NCBI GenBank assembly: GCA_002189035.1
Contig: NEEC01000004.1
Coordinates: 3,596,001-3,660,000, forward strand
From: Utricularia gibba
Lineage: Eukaryota > Streptophyta > Magnoliopsida > Lamiales > Lentibulariaceae
Reading direction: 5' to 3'
DNA length: 64,000 nucleotides
The notes under the pieces are model-generated. The model saw only the letters and a list, made by a program, of their open reading frames with translations, ran no database searches and was not told where the DNA came from. The position numbers and the translations under genes were made by a program. Of the stretch, positions 49,971 through 61,015 are shown one piece after another (position 1 is the first letter of the stretch; every line of letters begins with the position of its first letter).

Positions 49971-49988
49971 TCCCCGGCAACGGCGCCA
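49971..49988 (-). other. RE2 primer-binding site (tRNA-Asp)
   Basis: Minus strand TGGCGCCGTTGCCGGGGA, an 18-base match to the 3' end expected for plant tRNA-Asp, six bases inside the 5' LTR. Confidence 0.88.
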
Positions 49989-49994
49989 AAAATT

Positions 49995-51301
49995 TGTTGT
50001 GTGTCGTTTCCTCAACAAATTTTAAATATTTTAAAACATAAAACACTAGAAAGCGTAGTACGAGTATCGATCTCAGAGAGTTGTTTTTCGTGAAAAGTGT
50101 TTGCAAGCAACTTCTACAAAATGTCACAGTTTTGTAAAAGGGGGTTTTTAAGATGTAGAAATGAAAGATACAACCTAAGTAATGGGCCTTGACTACGGGA
50201 CGCAGTTCCTGGGAATAAGACTCCATCTCCTTCCTTTGTTCGTCCTTGCCTCGGTTTTCACTGATTTCTTCCGAATAGCTGGTTATAGGAGCAAGGAATA
50301 GCCTACTCTCCCTTACACTCTGATTGACAAGGAGGCACGGGAATAGCCTCATGTGATTCCCCCTTGGACGATTAGGAAGACAAGAGGATTGCCTTCGATT
50401 GCCTTCAAAACCGAATTGTGCGCGTGTGCCCAGCTGTTGCCAATGGCTAGTGGCAGGTACGAGGTCACAACCTATCCACTGTCGCGGTACCTAGGCCACA
50501 AACAATCTGCTACTTCCCTCGAACCAGCAGGGTTGGAGTTGGTGCTCTTCACCTTGATCTTCACCAAAATCCGCGAGAAGTGGCCTGCTACTCATGGACC
50601 TTGACTAAGAGTCGTTACAGAAAGACTGTAACAAGACGCGTGGAAGTATGCGGAATCTGAATGGAATTCAGTGAAGAACCGAGTATATTGCTCAGGACTT
50701 GGAGGGAAACTTCATCTACTTTCCAAAAACTAAAGGTTTTAGCCCGAAAGGGCCATGGAAAACAGAAACAAAAGGAAACTAAGTGTTCTTCCTCCTTGAG
50801 GGGAGGAAGAACTCAAAAGTTCTAAGTACAAGAGAAAATGTTCAAAAGTTCTCAACTAAGTGCTCCAAGTGGCTTTTATATGACTTCCCACGTGCATTAA
50901 CTCCTTTGGGTCCCCTTCCCATCATTCCTTCTGTCTTGCGTGTGCCAACAGACTTTCTTTGCGTGCAAGTTTGCGCCCAATAATTGCAGCAGACTCTGAC
51001 ATGGCGTAAGTCATGGGCCTTGACCAATGTCAGTCTTCCGCCCACAATCATTCCAACTTGCGTACAAGGCACGAAAACTCAGAGTTCGACCACCTGCAAT
51101 ACTCTTGCAATTCTCCTGACAGTCTCCTGACATGCCTCGGTCAAAGTGTGAGAAAAAATGCATAAAATATATACAAAATGGGAAAATAGGAATTTTCTAG
51201 TAAAAATCAAATACTTAATAATAAAACTCATAATTGGGCGACTTAGCACTTAATTAATACATAATTATACCTAAATAATAACTAGAAAATGACACTTAAC
51301 A
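49995..51301 (-). repeat. RE2 5' LTR (right)
   Basis: 1307 bp, TGTTGTGTG ... CTTAACA on the plus strand. It differs from the left LTR at a handful of positions near the start, near 51223 and near 51265. Confidence 0.9.
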
Positions 51302-51571
51302 TTTATTATGTGACACTTCCTTGCAAAGAGGTACGAGAATTGTATGATGCTACTTTCCCTTAGACGAATGAGAAGATAAGAGGTTCATCTGTCATTATCC
51401 TCATGATCAAATTGAACATATGTGCCTGAGTGTTACCAATGAACAAATGAGTCCATATATGATGTCACTATTTGTACATTTAACTTAAAGTACGATCATA
51501 GATAAAACATTATTTTCCTCAAACTGAAAGGGTATGAGTTGATATTTTCAACCTTACTATTCTTTCAAATA
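51302..51571 (-). mobile_element. Older RE2-related LTR, right piece
   Basis: Resumes the older LTR interrupted at 40345. Its text follows the middle of the RE2 LTR (AGACGAATGAGAAGATAAGAGG, then GTTACCAATG, then AAAGGGTATGAGTTG) with many substitutions. It breaks off where GC-rich hAT-like sequence starts at about 51572. Confidence 0.62.
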
Positions 51572-51740
51572 GTGTTAGGCATGGGTTAGGCCCAACAGGT
51601 TGTGGCCCAGGTCTCACGGGTTTGCCAACCCAACGGGTCCAACCTACGGGTCAAATTTTAGTTTGGACCCATATGTGAGTCAATCCCACGCGTTTCAATT
51701 AAACCCAACCCAACCCATGGCCCAAAGATCAATTAATGGG
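51572..51740. repeat. hAT-like terminal region
   Basis: GTTAGGCATGGGTTAGGCCC followed by repeated GGCCC/AACCC and CCAACGGGTCC strings. This composition is typical of hAT ends and adjoins an hAT transposase relic in a plausible 3'-end position. The opposite end was not found. Confidence 0.45.
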
Positions 51741-51977
51741 TTCATGATGGACGTCTCAATATTTTAAAACATATTTTTTAGATTTATATTTTTAGTTTTA
51801 ACTCAAATTATATTAAATAATTAAATCACAATAATTATAAAACTAATATATTTATAAAATATATAAAAATATGCCTCTCATTTTATTAATTTACCTTCAC
51901 TTTTGACGGAGGAATACCATACTACAAATACTTGAAAATAAAAATCAAAACATAACAAAAACTCTTAATATCTCATA

Positions 51978-53845
51978 CTATTCGTCTTCTTCATATTCCT
52001 CTTCCAAACTTAATGCATAATCTTGAAATTTCTTCTTCCTCCTTACCACATCATTCCAATTCTTCAAATATACACATGCCTCCATTGTGTCAGGAGCAAA
52101 TTTTGATCCTTTCTTGATAAGCATTCTCCCACTAACACTAAATGCACTCTCCAAAGACACGGTTGAAACTGGAGGAGTAAGCACATCTTTGGCCATCTTG
52201 GCCAAGATTGAAAAATTTATAGCATTGCTTTTCTACCATGTTAGTATATCAAACAAATCATCATCATTACCTTCAACAATAGGCGTATTGTTGTACAAAA
52301 TATATTCTCCATGTGAGCTAGAGAATCAGGAGGATGAACTATGTTTACTACAAACTAAAGCAATAGGATTAATAGCAAAAGAGTATGAAGAAAGAGATGA
52401 AGGAATAGAAACATTTACTATAGACATATTTGATGCACCATGCTCAATTTCATATAATGAAAACACAGCTTGAATATTCAAAATTTCTTCTCTCTCCAAT
52501 TTAAGAACATCAATAACAAATACATCTTATGTATCAAAACAATGTGCAAACACATTAAGTAGAGTATTCAGTCTTTTTTCCTTTAATCTAGGATCCAAAA
52601 TGGTTGCAACAAAATATAATTGAGGAATTTCATGATAATACTTAAAAAAAATTTTTTACATATCACCTATTAATACTATCAAATGGAAGCTCTTGAGAGA
52701 AATTACAAAAAACATACAAAATGCGAACAAGTGCTTGAAGAACTAAATGTGAAGTAGGAAAATATGAAGGACTTCGCAAATTAGTACAAGAATAAAATAC
52801 TTCAAGCAAGTTAACAAGTTTATCAATAATAGAAAATGAATATTCATCAATCACTCCACAAACATCATACAAATTTTCACAAAATTGAATTAAAGGAATC
52901 TTATAACTAATCAACATTGCCAACATATCATAAGTTGAATTCCACCTAGTCTTACAATCAAGTTTAAAGCATTTAAAAGGTAAATTATGCAAAACAATAT
53001 TACGAAAAGGTTTAATAATATAATTTACAGTATTCAAACCATCTTGCACACATAAATTGAAAGCATGACACGTACATCTATTATGAAAAAAATTCCATCC
53101 GAAATCGGTAAATAATTTCCATTCAAAAGAGAGATAGCATTGTTGTTAGCTGAAGTATTATCTAAGGAAATTGAAAAAATGCAAGAAGAAATTTTGAATT
53201 TATGGCAAATATTCAAAATTACCTTGTAGATGGACGAACCTGAATGTGGAAGCTCCCAATGTTTGAAAATTAAAATTCTTTTCTCTAAATGCCACTCATT
53301 ATCAATCCAAGAACAAGTAAAACAATGAAGCTCTCATTACTGATTCCGGTTCAACTATCATATGTCAAAACAAACTTACAAAATAAAGAATCAAAGTTAG
53401 AAATCAACTTTTTTTTAAATATATTAAAGTCAGTCAAGGCCATATGACGAGCCTTCTTCCTAGAAAATCCTTTATAAGTCAGCTGCAGATAAGAACAAAT
53501 TAAATCATTAAAACCAACATCTTCAACAGCAGAAAGTGTAAATTCCATCGAAATCAACCAATGAACTAGAGCAACATGAAATTTATTAAAATCAAAAACA
53601 AAATTTCCTGCAAGTGACCCTCTAGTAACATGTATTTAGATTATTTATCTTTATGATCACGTTCCATATGCCTTTTCATATTTCCTAAATCCCAAGATTT
53701 ATCTTTTCCTTTTTTAACTAAGTATACCTTCCAGCAATATCCTTGTCGGAAAGGAATTTATGAGGTTTGAAATGGCTCTACCATATTGACTTTCTACCAT
53801 TAATAGATCGTTCAAGCAATGAAGAAGATCCTATTACATTCATAT
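51978..53845 (-). pseudogene. hAT-family transposase relic (RICESLEEPER/DAYSLEEPER-like)
   Basis: Minus-strand pieces in the right order: a start near 53845 (MNVIGSSSLLERSING), BED zinc-finger remnants near 53640-53800 (LGNMKRHMERDH), the central domain at 53049-52663 with DCKTRWNSTYDML, and the C-terminal dimerisation domain at 52205-51978 (STVSLESAFSVSGRMLIKKG ... YLKNWND). Many stops and frame changes lie between them, so no transposase can be made. Confidence 0.82.
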
Positions 53846-53944
53846 CGAAATCTAAAAAATAAAAAAAAACTCATATTTGCATATTCTTAATACTTAATTG
53901 AAGACTCATATTAATAAATTGAAGATTTTAAAAAAATCAAGTTA

Positions 53945-54580
53945 GATATTGTTGGGGTCGAAAATTGGCACTAAGGTGGAGACCGATTTTCGGATCGCGG
54001 GTATAGCCAACGCATCGGATTCGATTAAGATATCAATGTGTCGGGTGATGTGATACATTTGATAGAAATAAAGAATGATATGGATTTTAACATGGAAACC
54101 GTCGGAAAATGGGAAAACCATGGAGCTATCGGAGCTTGCCGGAAAATGGTTTCATTAGATGGAGGTGGAGAAAAGATACAAGTGAGAAGGCTCGTAGTTC
54201 CACCCCTTCTTCTTCAGGATTTTTTATATTTATTGAAGAGGTTAGCCTGACTAAATTCAGAATTCTGTAGATGGCGGCCGCTTTCTGCGCTTGCCGTCTA
54301 TACTGTGGTCCTGATAATAGATAACTATCGGCTGTCCTAACATCGCTGAAATTCAACTACTTTTCAGATTGTCCAAAATGACCGCTGCTATCAAACCCTG
54401 ACACATATCTGTCTATTGACCATCAGCAACTTGTTAGGATACCTTTTGATTCCTTTTTCAGTAACCGATTAATTTTTCCTTGGGTGAATCAGAGAATCAG
54501 AATCACTGCCGTCTTTTCCATTCAATTTCGAGGATTTCAAGACTCTACTGGGCCTCCATTTACTCTAGGGTTTTCCCCCT
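53945..54580. other. Possible LTR/untranslated part of a decayed gypsy element
   Basis: Begins TGTTGGGGTCGAAAATTGG, an LTR-like start, and leads to the gag relic at 54600. There is no second copy in the window to prove an LTR. Confidence 0.3.
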
Positions 54581-54599
54581 CCTATTCTGAGTTCTTCTT

Positions 54600-55742
54600 T
54601 TTCCCGATTTCTTCAGTCGAAATGGGTAGGAAGTCTAGTGAGTTGAACATCTTTGCTATTCGGGCTAAGTACTCGAGCCCAGATGAGTACATCATCAGCC
54701 AGACTAGGGACAGCCAAATACCTTGGGATGCAGGAGAAAGACCCCTTCCTCGCTTCAGTCTTCCGATTCCCATAGCCTATATGAAAAGCAGTCTTCACTT
54801 TCCACTCCACCCCCTTATCGTCCAATTTTTGAATATGTTTGCCATTCTACTTTATTGCCTCTCACTAAACTCGATATTTTGTTTTGCCACTTTCCTCTTT
54901 TACTCGGCGGGCATGAATCCAAGTATGACGCTGGTGGACTTTTTTCAACTTTTCAAAGTTGCAGTCTGTAAAACTAAATGTTTGATGCATGGTTTTTCCC
55001 ACGTTGTTGACCGCATATCGGGTGGTGAAAAGCTGCACCAACTCCCGATAAAACCCCACGTTGCATGGTTCTAACTATTTGAACCAAATTTTCGCTCCCT
55101 TCTGGAGTGAACAAGTGAACAATTTGCATTTCATGGCCTCGGAATGTCGGATTCTCGCCATTCTCATGGGGTCACCCTTTCCATTGTATGTTGGTAGTCC
55201 GCCAGGGACCCTAAATCCCCTTTCCAGTTCTTCCCCGATAAACTTGTTCGAGAAGGGGTCAAAGTGCAGTACTGGGGTGCCTCTTATTCCTTTAACACTG
55301 CTTTTCAAGGCCAGTCAATGTTAGCCAAAACATTCCCTCTCCCGGTGCATAAATTCTGGTCGAATGCATCGCTGAATCCTCTGTTCTCTCTGGCCATGGG
55401 TGGTATTTGCCTGCCTACCACCCTTCTTTACTTGCGGATCTCGTCTAATTCTCTCTTCAGCTCCTCTTCTCTTTTTTCTAAGAGCTTGTTCGCCATATTT
55501 CCTCTCTATGTTCCTAGCTCATAAATTATTTGGTTGTGCCTCTTTCTTCGCAACATCTCTTCCTCAATTTCGGATTCGATCTCCATTTCTTGAAGGTATT
55601 CCGGCATCAATGGTTGCTTATCCGCTCTTTGTCCCATTTTTGGCATTCCCTCTGGCGCATTGGAGTTTAACCCCGAGGATGATTTAATGTTGGAAAATAT
55701 CTCCATCATGACGGCTTTGAGTTGTTCCCTATTGATGACCAT
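54600..55742 (-). mobile_element. Ty3/gypsy gag relic (third family)
   Basis: Minus-strand frames 55742-55506 (MVINREQLKAVMMEIF), 55308-55075 (IRGTPVLHFDPFSNKF, then FRVPGGLPTYNGKGDP, ending KLFTCSLQKGAKIWF) and 55059-54865 form a decayed retrotransposon-gag domain. A GCGCCAACG string just upstream at about 55765 is in the position of a primer-binding site. The rest of the element is missing. Confidence 0.6.
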
Positions 55743-55768
55743 GAGACCGGGTCTTGTACGTTGGCGCT

Positions 55769-55930
55769 AGAGGTGGGTTTGGTTCCGAACCGTCGATTTG
55801 CCGTGGGCAACGATTTTGGTTTCGGTTCGTAACCGTATCCCGAAGGCTTGAACTGAACCGAAACCGGAACCGAACCGTGACCGGAACCACTGTTACTGTT
55901 TGTAGATAGTTTCCAGGCACCCATATGAAT
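55769..55930. repeat. hAT-like or MITE-like terminal repeat rich in GGTTCCGAACC
   Basis: TAGAGGTGGGTTTGGTTCCG at the left, then several GGTTCGGTT/AACCGAACC-type strings in both orientations, giving strong self-complementarity. This resembles plant hAT ends. It interrupts the presumed 5' LTR of the gag relic. Confidence 0.45.
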
Positions 55931-56006
55931 CATTATAGGTGTCTAGAATTGAAATATTTAATAAATATTAAATATTTAAAAAATTGATTTTTTATTTTAA
56001 ATAAAA

Positions 56007-56390
56007 TTAGTTATGTAGGTTTTGATAAAATCTAGTATTGTGTAATCCTTGAAAATACCATGTTCCAGTAGGAGTTTTTTTTGGAAAAGATAATGCAAAA
56101 AAATTTGACAAGGAAGGTTCTACATATTCTTCTTCATACAAATGTAATAATGCTAAGATAATACTATAGGAAGATGGTGCTAAAAACCCAATAGGCAATC
56201 TCAAGTAGGTGAGCATATCAAGAGCAAAGGAATGAATAGGTAGCCTAAGACCAACATCAAATGTTTTACAAGATACAAGCCAAGCATTGAGATGTTCATG
56301 AGGGGGATTTGCAACAAGAGGTATGTTTTGCGGAACATGAATTGTCAACCAATCCATTGGGATGAAATATTTAACACGAAATCTATCCAT
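56007..56390 (-). mobile_element. Fragment of a putative gypsy-type transposon protein (Transposase_28-like)
   Basis: 127 codons containing GLRLPIHSFALDMLTYLRLP, then APSSYSIILALLHL and LSNFFALSF. This matches the pattern GLRLPLHPF...L...L...PNSW...F...LF..FF of the plant PF04195-like family, found in retroelements. No flanking parts were recognised. Confidence 0.5.
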
Positions 56391-57070
56391 TCCCTAATCA
56401 ATAAAGGATACATAATAAGAATGGAATTCTAAAAATAACGAAATGGAAAACAACAAAACAAATATGATATTAACGATGAAAAACGAAACTAAACCCAACT
56501 AAATATATAATTATATGAAAAGACAATTTTTAATAACTAAACCCAATTTAATATAAAATGCATACTGCAACAACAAATGATAGAATACATTTCACAAGAT
56601 TATCCGATTTTAAGTCGACGAATTCTGGGCTTTCAGGAGCACGACGACACTGATAAGAAGAGTCTTTGTATGCATCAAAAGGTGATGTAAACTAGGTAGA
56701 GTTGTACACTTATATAATGGATGCCAACTTTTAAAGAAAATCATATTGCATAGATTAATTCACATCCATATATAATCTATATCAATTATTTAAAATAATT
56801 AAAAAAATTGCAGCACCTACAAAATACTCATTATTTGATATGCCATCCCAAATTTCAAATTTTAAGTATTTTAAAAATTATAAACGAAAAAAGTTATGGA
56901 TGTATTTCAGCGACACCTATCCATTACGTGTGTTTGAATGTACCTTCTGAAAATCCAATTATTCTTACATTATTTTAAAAAATGACAAGAATGTATTACA
57001 CATTTAATTATCCTAAACCCTTAATTATACTACAAATTAAAAAGTTTTTGTAGTTTTTGTTCATAGTAAT
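56391..57070. other. AT-rich spacer
   Basis: I see no gene or recognisable repeat here. Confidence 0.5.
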
Positions 57071-57745
57071 TGTTACGTGCCGTTTCCTCAACAAATTTTA
57101 AATATTTAAAATATAAAACTCAAAAAAGTGTAGTACAAGTATCGATCTTAGGAAGTTGTTGCCAATGGCCAGTGGTAGGTCCAAGGTCATAACCTGTCCA
57201 CTGTCGCGATACCTAGGTCATAAACAATCCGCTACTTCCCATCGAACCGGCAGGGTTGGAGTTGGAGTGTCCTGCTACTCATGGACCTTGACTAGGAGTC
57301 GTTACAGAAGGACTGCAACAAGACGCATGGAAGTATGAAAAATCCGAAATGAATTCAGCTAAGAACCGAGTGTATTGCTTAGGACTTGGAAGGAAATTTC
57401 ATCTTCTCCCAAAAAGATTCAAAACTAAATACTCCAAGTAGCTTTTATATCACTCCCCACATGCATTAACTCCTTTTAGTCTCATTCTCATCATTCATTC
57501 TGTCTTGTGTGTGCCAGCAGCTTTCCTTTGCGTGCAAGTTAGCGCCCAATCAATGCTGCAAACTCTGACATGCTGTAAGTTATGGGACTTGACCAGTGTT
57601 AGTCTTCCGCCCACAATCGTTCCAAATCACGCACAAGGCACAAAAAGTCAGAGTCTGACCTCCTGCAATATTCTTACGATACTCCACGACAGTCTCTTGA
57701 CATGTCACGGTCAAAATGTATGAAAAAAGACAGAAAAAATAAGAT
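57071..57745 (-). mobile_element. RE2-family LTR with an internal deletion
   Basis: Starts TGTTACGTGCCGTTTCC, follows the RE2 LTR for about 90 bases, then jumps from GGAAGTTG to TTGCCAATGG, skipping several hundred bases of the RE2 LTR, and continues to the CACGGTCAAAATG block near its end. The 3' end is scrambled (see findings). No internal element sequence is adjacent. Confidence 0.78.
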
Positions 57746-58860
57746 ATTTATGGTTTACGACAGAAAAAATGTCACGGTCAAAATGTCTCTTGACCAGTGT
57801 TAGTCTTTCCTTTACGATATTTTTGCTAAAAATGTTTTAAATTAAAATGTGATTGATTTGTATGTCAACAACACATTTATAATTTTTTGTTTTAGTATAA
57901 AATTATTTATAATAATTATGCACGAAAAAATATTTTTTATATTATGGATGTGAATTTTAATTGTAAATCATTTAATAAACAATTTACATCCGTAATCAAA
58001 TTTAATAGTATTTTCATAAATTATTTTGGCGGCCCCTACAAGAAACACTTTTATATATGTGTCGTCCATATAAATTAATTTAAAAAATAAAAATAAGCAC
58101 GATACAATATAAATAAGTTATTTTATAGGTATTGTAATAATGTAATAATTTATTTTAAAATAAATTCGATGGGACAATCAAAATCTGACATTTCGTAAGT
58201 GTGTCTAATCGAAAATAAATGGGACGGCTCTTTATAAATTAGAGCCTCCTTCTAACAATCCTGTAGACATGCATAATACTCCCATAAGGCATGCTCCTCA
58301 CGTATGGGAGGTTGTCATATTCGATTCTCATTAACATAACTTGGAACATCATGAACATACCATAACCCTTCAAGGAAACTCCGTATATCACCATCAACAT
58401 TTAGTGATGTATAATCCTTATTAGTATGCGAATAGGGACTTGGAAAAACAATATTATTTTCTTAAAAATTAAAGGGTTTTGATGTATAACCAAGTATATG
58501 TTAGAGTACACTAGTAAAAATGACTTATGGGATTTTTCATTGACTTGTGAGGCGAATCATCAATTAATAAGGTATTGTGACGGTCATATCTTGTGTTCAA
58601 TCCATTGTTGACAGCCCAGCCCATACACGACTCAACTCCTTCATGTAAATCGCGTTACTAGGATTGTTGTGAACACATACGTCGGTGTCCGTAATTATGG
58701 TTTGGTCCCATACGAAAATGAGTTTATCGAATAACGAAGGTGGAAAGACTCATTTAGTGATTGCTTGTAGTTGCTCCCTACAAAATAAATCACTTGCAAG
58801 TATTTGCACAATTCTAAATACCAAAAAAAAAAAGATGCAGCACACGTACCCCCTACGCCC
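57746..58860. other. AT-rich spacer
   Basis: Apart from the small duplications at 57756-57815, I see no gene or recognisable element. Confidence 0.45.
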
Positions 58861-58869
58861 TAAACATTT

Positions 58870-59165
58870 TCTTCTCTCGTTCATATTCGCACCATGTTAA
58901 AATCTCCTATACAACACATGTATCCACTCCCATTATTGTACAATATTTCCAAATCTTCCTACAAGCGTTTTTATTTTTTGTCTTCCTATTGGAGCATAAA
59001 TATTTATCATACAATGCTTATAATCTATACCCTTCCATTTACCAACTACTATCATAAATTAATTGGCATCAAAAACATCTTCTTTACCAAACTGTTGCCG
59101 ATCTCAAATTGAAATCAAACCATTCAATCTACCTTGCAAACGATAGTAAAATCTCAATATTCCCA
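58870..59165 (-). mobile_element. LINE (L1-type) endonuclease relic
   Basis: The minus-strand translation with stops shows FMIVVGKWKGIDYKHCMINI running into YAPIGRQ, then a degraded GDFN-like segment followed by NERRK. This matches the plant L1 endonuclease order (GxW...INVYAP...GGDFNxVRxxxERxG). Confidence 0.55.
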
Positions 59166-60200
59166 CAAACTCGCTATTAATCTCTCTATTGTTTTCCTAA
59201 ATTTCATCTCATATATCATAGCATATTTAGTTTTTCATATTTTATCAGATCTTGAAAACACTATCTCTTTTTTCCTCTACCCAATTTTTACACGAAATTT
59301 AAGATAATATTTCATGAATCTCCTCAATATTTACTTGAAAATATAACTTTTTGAAACCTGATTATATAAAGTATTTAATACTTTAATTTACAAAAAATGA
59401 ATTAATGCATATAGAATTATGAACATTTTGGATTGATCAAATCATTATTTTGTAATTACATTTTAAAATCCAAAATCATAACTAAATGGATTAACATGTT
59501 TTTAAAACACAAGTGCAAGATATCAAATTGATTGCATTGGAAACAAAATGAATCAATTTATCAAAAGATTGCATAACATGTTGAGAAGAGCAATGAATGA
59601 AACATTATTTAACTAGTAGAGCTTGCCATGTTATCCATAGAAGGTGCAAATGAATAAACTGCATGCTGAACTGGAGGGAGAATATCATAAATATACAATA
59701 ATAAGCTGGTCTAAATAGTAGATGTTGGCTTCCCAGCTAATGAGTGGTGCTTGAGCTCACTAAATCATTTCTCATTCTCATCATCTTCTCATATACGATG
59801 TTTAGCAGCGTATCAAACCCCAAATGTGTGAATGCAAAACCTGGGTCTGGACCACCCAAATCCGAATGCACTGTTCCTGAACAAGAATATGGGTGCGAAA
59901 TATTCGCCAACATCCGTTTATGGAGCAGGACGAAGTCGGTGGGAACTTGGAGTTGGAGCAGCCAACCACCTGTAATAACGAAGGGCGAGTCCAGTGCAGC
60001 TCCATCCAGTGAATGTTACCGCTGCCGGCCAAGAATCAGATTGATATTTTTTCCCAATCAAGAAACCAATGCATGATGACAAAAAACTACATTCCAAAAC
60101 TCTAATGGTGCTTATTTCTACTCGAAATAGCATCTTCTGTCATCGCAAAAAATTGACTGGATGATGATGATGCTTGAGTTGTGTGGTATACCTTGCCCCT
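59166..60200. other. Spacer upstream of the DRM1-like gene
   Basis: AT-rich to about 59700, then balanced composition. A 110-codon open frame near 59744 has no ATG at its start and no recognised similarity. I do not call a gene here. Confidence 0.4.
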
Positions 60201-60225
60201 TGCCCCTGAATTTCAGTTCCTTGTT

Positions 60226-60236
60226 TATCTATAAAG
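60226..60236 (+). promoter_or_regulatory. Candidate TATA box of the DRM1-like gene
   Basis: ATCTATAAAGG about 255 bases upstream of the start codon. That would leave a leader of about 225 bases, which is pyrimidine-rich. It is a sequence match only. Confidence 0.4.
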
Positions 60237-60488
60237 GAAGAGCTGTGTTGGTGAAAACGCCAAGGGAGGGGTTCTTGGAATATCTGAATCAGCTTCGTTC
60301 TTCACCTTGGTTTTTTTCTTGTAACACTCATCTGGTGGTGTTCTCTTCTTTCCAGTTTTCACAAAACTACAGTCACCGCATTGATTTCCCACCATTCAGT
60401 TGTTACAAAAGACAAGAAAAGAAAAGAAAACCGATCCGATCGCTTTGCTTGCTTTTTGTCTCTCTGTACAGTTAACTATTCTGAGGCA

Positions 60489-61015
60489 ATGGGATTTCTC
60501 CACAAACTCTGGGACGAAACGCTGGCCGGGCCTGCCCCCGACTCTGGCCTCGGGAAACTCCGCAAGTGCAGCTCTCTGTCCGCCGAAGCTGAAGGTACGG
60601 CTGCACTGGCCCCTGTTTGCCGCAGCATGCCCACGGTGCGCACTCGCAGCGAGGGGGTGGAGTCTCCGTTGTCCGCTCCTGCCTCCCCTCTCGAATCCGG
60701 AACTCCGCGCTCGCCGTTTTCACGTGAGTTCGTTACTTGCTCACCGTCCAGTACTCACGCCTTTCTGATGACTCCCTTTCACTTCCATTCCCTTCCAGCG
60801 ACGACGCCCGGAGGGAATTTCAAGAAGTTCACGAGAAGGAAACCCGCCATCCACAACCCAGAATCCGAGTACAGGACTGGGTATGACTGGTTAGTAGTAA
60901 ACACACCATCAATTCAACACAAATGCATGCATATCCATGGCAACCGGCAACCCATGGCCTGAGTATTATAGTATGCGGCTGCAGGATCGTGATACAGAGC
61001 GCGCTGGATCATTGA
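60489..61015 (+). CDS. Dormancy-associated / auxin-repressed protein (DRM1/ARP family)
   Basis: Three exons, 60489-60723, 60799-60889 and 60985-61015, join in frame to 118 residues. The N-terminus MGFLHKLWDETLAGPAPDSG followed by LGKLRK is the family hallmark. The middle is S/P/T-rich (PLSAPASPLESGTPRSPFS). The second conserved block is TPGGNFKKFTRRKP, and the C-terminus YDWIVIQSALDH is the conserved end. DRM1/ARP proteins are small, largely disordered, and are induced in dormant buds, by sugar starvation or after loss of auxin; their molecular activity is unknown. The start is the first ATG of the leader in this frame. No frame breaks. The reading frame runs past both splice donors if unspliced, so spliced evidence is needed for the ends. 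Confidence 0.9.

Larger units (their letters stand above)
40346..51301 (-). mobile_element. RE2: Athila-like Ty3/gypsy LTR retrotransposon, complete but defective
   Basis: Second element of the same lineage and orientation as RE1, but a different family with unrelated LTRs. LTRs at 40346-41652 and 49995-51301 are 1307 bp each, with TG...CA ends and a small number of substitutions (for example near 40351 and 51266). The flanks TCTAT and TTTAT are a 5 bp target duplication with one mismatch. Order on the minus strand: LTR, PBS, gag, protease-RT-RNase H-integrase, extra ORF, purine tract, LTR. Pol lacks the protease and reverse-transcriptase active-site segments. Confidence 0.92.

Noticed and set aside
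49573-50352. 259-codon minus-strand ORF crossing the RE2 LTR, PBS and gag start
   Set aside because: Its first two thirds lie in the LTR and PBS, so it is not one gene. Only the end is the true gag N-terminus, annotated as such.
54484-55074. 196-codon plus-strand ORF
   Set aside because: It is the antisense of a decayed gypsy gag domain recognised on the minus strand.
33650-59700. Search for tRNA, rRNA or microRNA genes in the repeat-rich gap
   Set aside because: I saw no tRNA-like A/B boxes with cloverleaf pairing and no rRNA text. The tRNA-Asp-like strings at 22840 and 49971 are retrotransposon primer-binding sites.
59744-60076. 110-codon ORF with a hydrophobic start and several cysteines, considered as a secreted cysteine-rich peptide
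   Set aside because: No ATG at the start, the cysteine pattern does not fit EPF/EPFL or other families I know, and no splice context supports it.
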